A stretch of DNA of 7,141 bases, from the NCBI GenBank assembly GCA_946480675.1, contig CAMLKS010000125.1, positions 1-7,141 on the forward strand. The letters are read 5' to 3'. The number at the start of each line of letters is the position of its first letter. Position 1 is the first letter of the stretch. The DNA comes from an uncultured Bacteroidota bacterium (GTDB taxonomy: Bacteria; Bacteroidota; Bacteroidia; Chitinophagales; Chitinophagaceae). The position numbers were made by a program, and so were the translations under genes. Shown here one piece after another: positions 6,909 through 7,141 of the stretch. The notes under the pieces were generated by a model. The model was not told the DNA's origin, searched no databases, and saw nothing but the letters and a program-made list of their open reading frames with translations.

Positions 6909-7141
6909 GACCAGGTAGCTCGTGCTGTAGGGCTGATGCTCATATCGGCAAACTGACCCTGCAGGTATTTATAGTGTGCAGTAATAGCTATCATGGCTGC
7001 ATTGTCGGTGCAGTATTCAAAACGTGGTATATATACCTGCCAACCCAGTTGGTCGCCTGTTTCCTGCAGCGTATGCCTCAGGGCACTGTTGGCTGATACC
7101 CCACCGGCGATACCCACATGTTTTATGTTCAGTTCCTTTGC
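6905..7141 (-). CDS. tsaD: TsaD, tRNA t6A37 threonylcarbamoyltransferase subunit (C-terminal part)
   Basis: The last 78 codons of tsaD (gcp/ygjD, Kae1/OSGEP family), entering from the right edge in frame. The protein, with TsaB and TsaE, transfers threonylcarbamoyl from TC-AMP to adenosine 37 of ANN-decoding tRNAs, an essential modification in most bacteria (family knowledge). Diagnostic segments: 'KHVGIAGGVSANSALR' near the start of the visible part and 'YCTDNAAMIA', whose Asp is the conserved metal ligand of the C-terminal lobe. The frame stays open through 7141, so a GTG at 7117-7115 is an internal valine and not a start. Its TGA (6907-6905) overlaps the ATG of trmN6. Roughly three quarters of the protein, including the HxxxH metal motif, lies outside the window. 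Confidence 0.95.
   Translation of the reverse strand, partial: AKELNIKHVGIAGGVSANSALRHTLQETGDQLGWQVYIPRFEYCTDNAAMIAITAHYKYLQGQFADMSISPTARATWS

Noticed and set aside
7115..7117. GTG as the start of a short separate gene at the right edge
   Set aside because: The frame continues upstream to the window edge with TsaD-like residues (AKELNIKH), so this codon is an internal valine of tsaD.

Overview
The window looks like ordinary chromosomal DNA of a Bacteroidota bacterium, most plausibly from the Chitinophagaceae or a related group. I base this on the moderately AT-rich composition, start codons without Shine-Dalgarno sequences, a large AsmA-type protein of the Bacteroidota style, and a soluble GAF/PAS kinase with an 'ASHDLQEPL' H-box beside a stand-alone receiver protein. 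The taxonomy is an inference; there is no rRNA or other decisive marker here. I see no mobile element, CRISPR array, tRNA or rRNA.

Layout. At the left edge a minus-strand gene begins (1-71, only its first 23 codons). It is divergent from a long plus-strand gene for an inner-membrane-anchored AsmA-family protein (221-2659). That gene meets, tail to tail with a 4-base overlap, a minus-strand gene for a cytosolic sensor histidine kinase (2656-5238: GAF, three PAS domains, HisKA, HATPase). A 129-base divergent promoter region separates the kinase from a plus-strand pair: a single-domain response regulator (5368-5766) and, 16 bases on, a small four-helix membrane protein of unknown function (5783-6205). 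That pair converges, with an 11-base overlap, on a minus-strand translation-coupled pair: tsaD (its last 78 codons, 6905 to the window edge) and a TrmN6/YfiC-type tRNA adenine-37 methyltransferase (6195-6908).

How the genes work together. The kinase and the divergent receiver are probably cognate partners in a phosphorelay resembling Cph1-Rcp1. The kinase lacks a phytochrome module and membrane segments, so it should sense a cytosolic signal. The receiver has no output domain and must act through protein contacts. The four-helix membrane protein is probably co-transcribed with it. TsaD and TrmN6 both modify adenosine 37 of tRNA anticodon loops, so their ATGA coupling makes functional sense. 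The AsmA-like protein probably belongs to envelope lipid homeostasis and has no evident link to its neighbours.

The window is compact and mostly housekeeping or signalling. Nothing in it forces the conclusion that a wholly new system is present. The most interesting points are the kinase / lone receiver / small membrane protein cassette, the recent PAS duplication visible in DNA, the inverted repeat and the shared 11-base motif in upstream regions, and the A37 modification pair.
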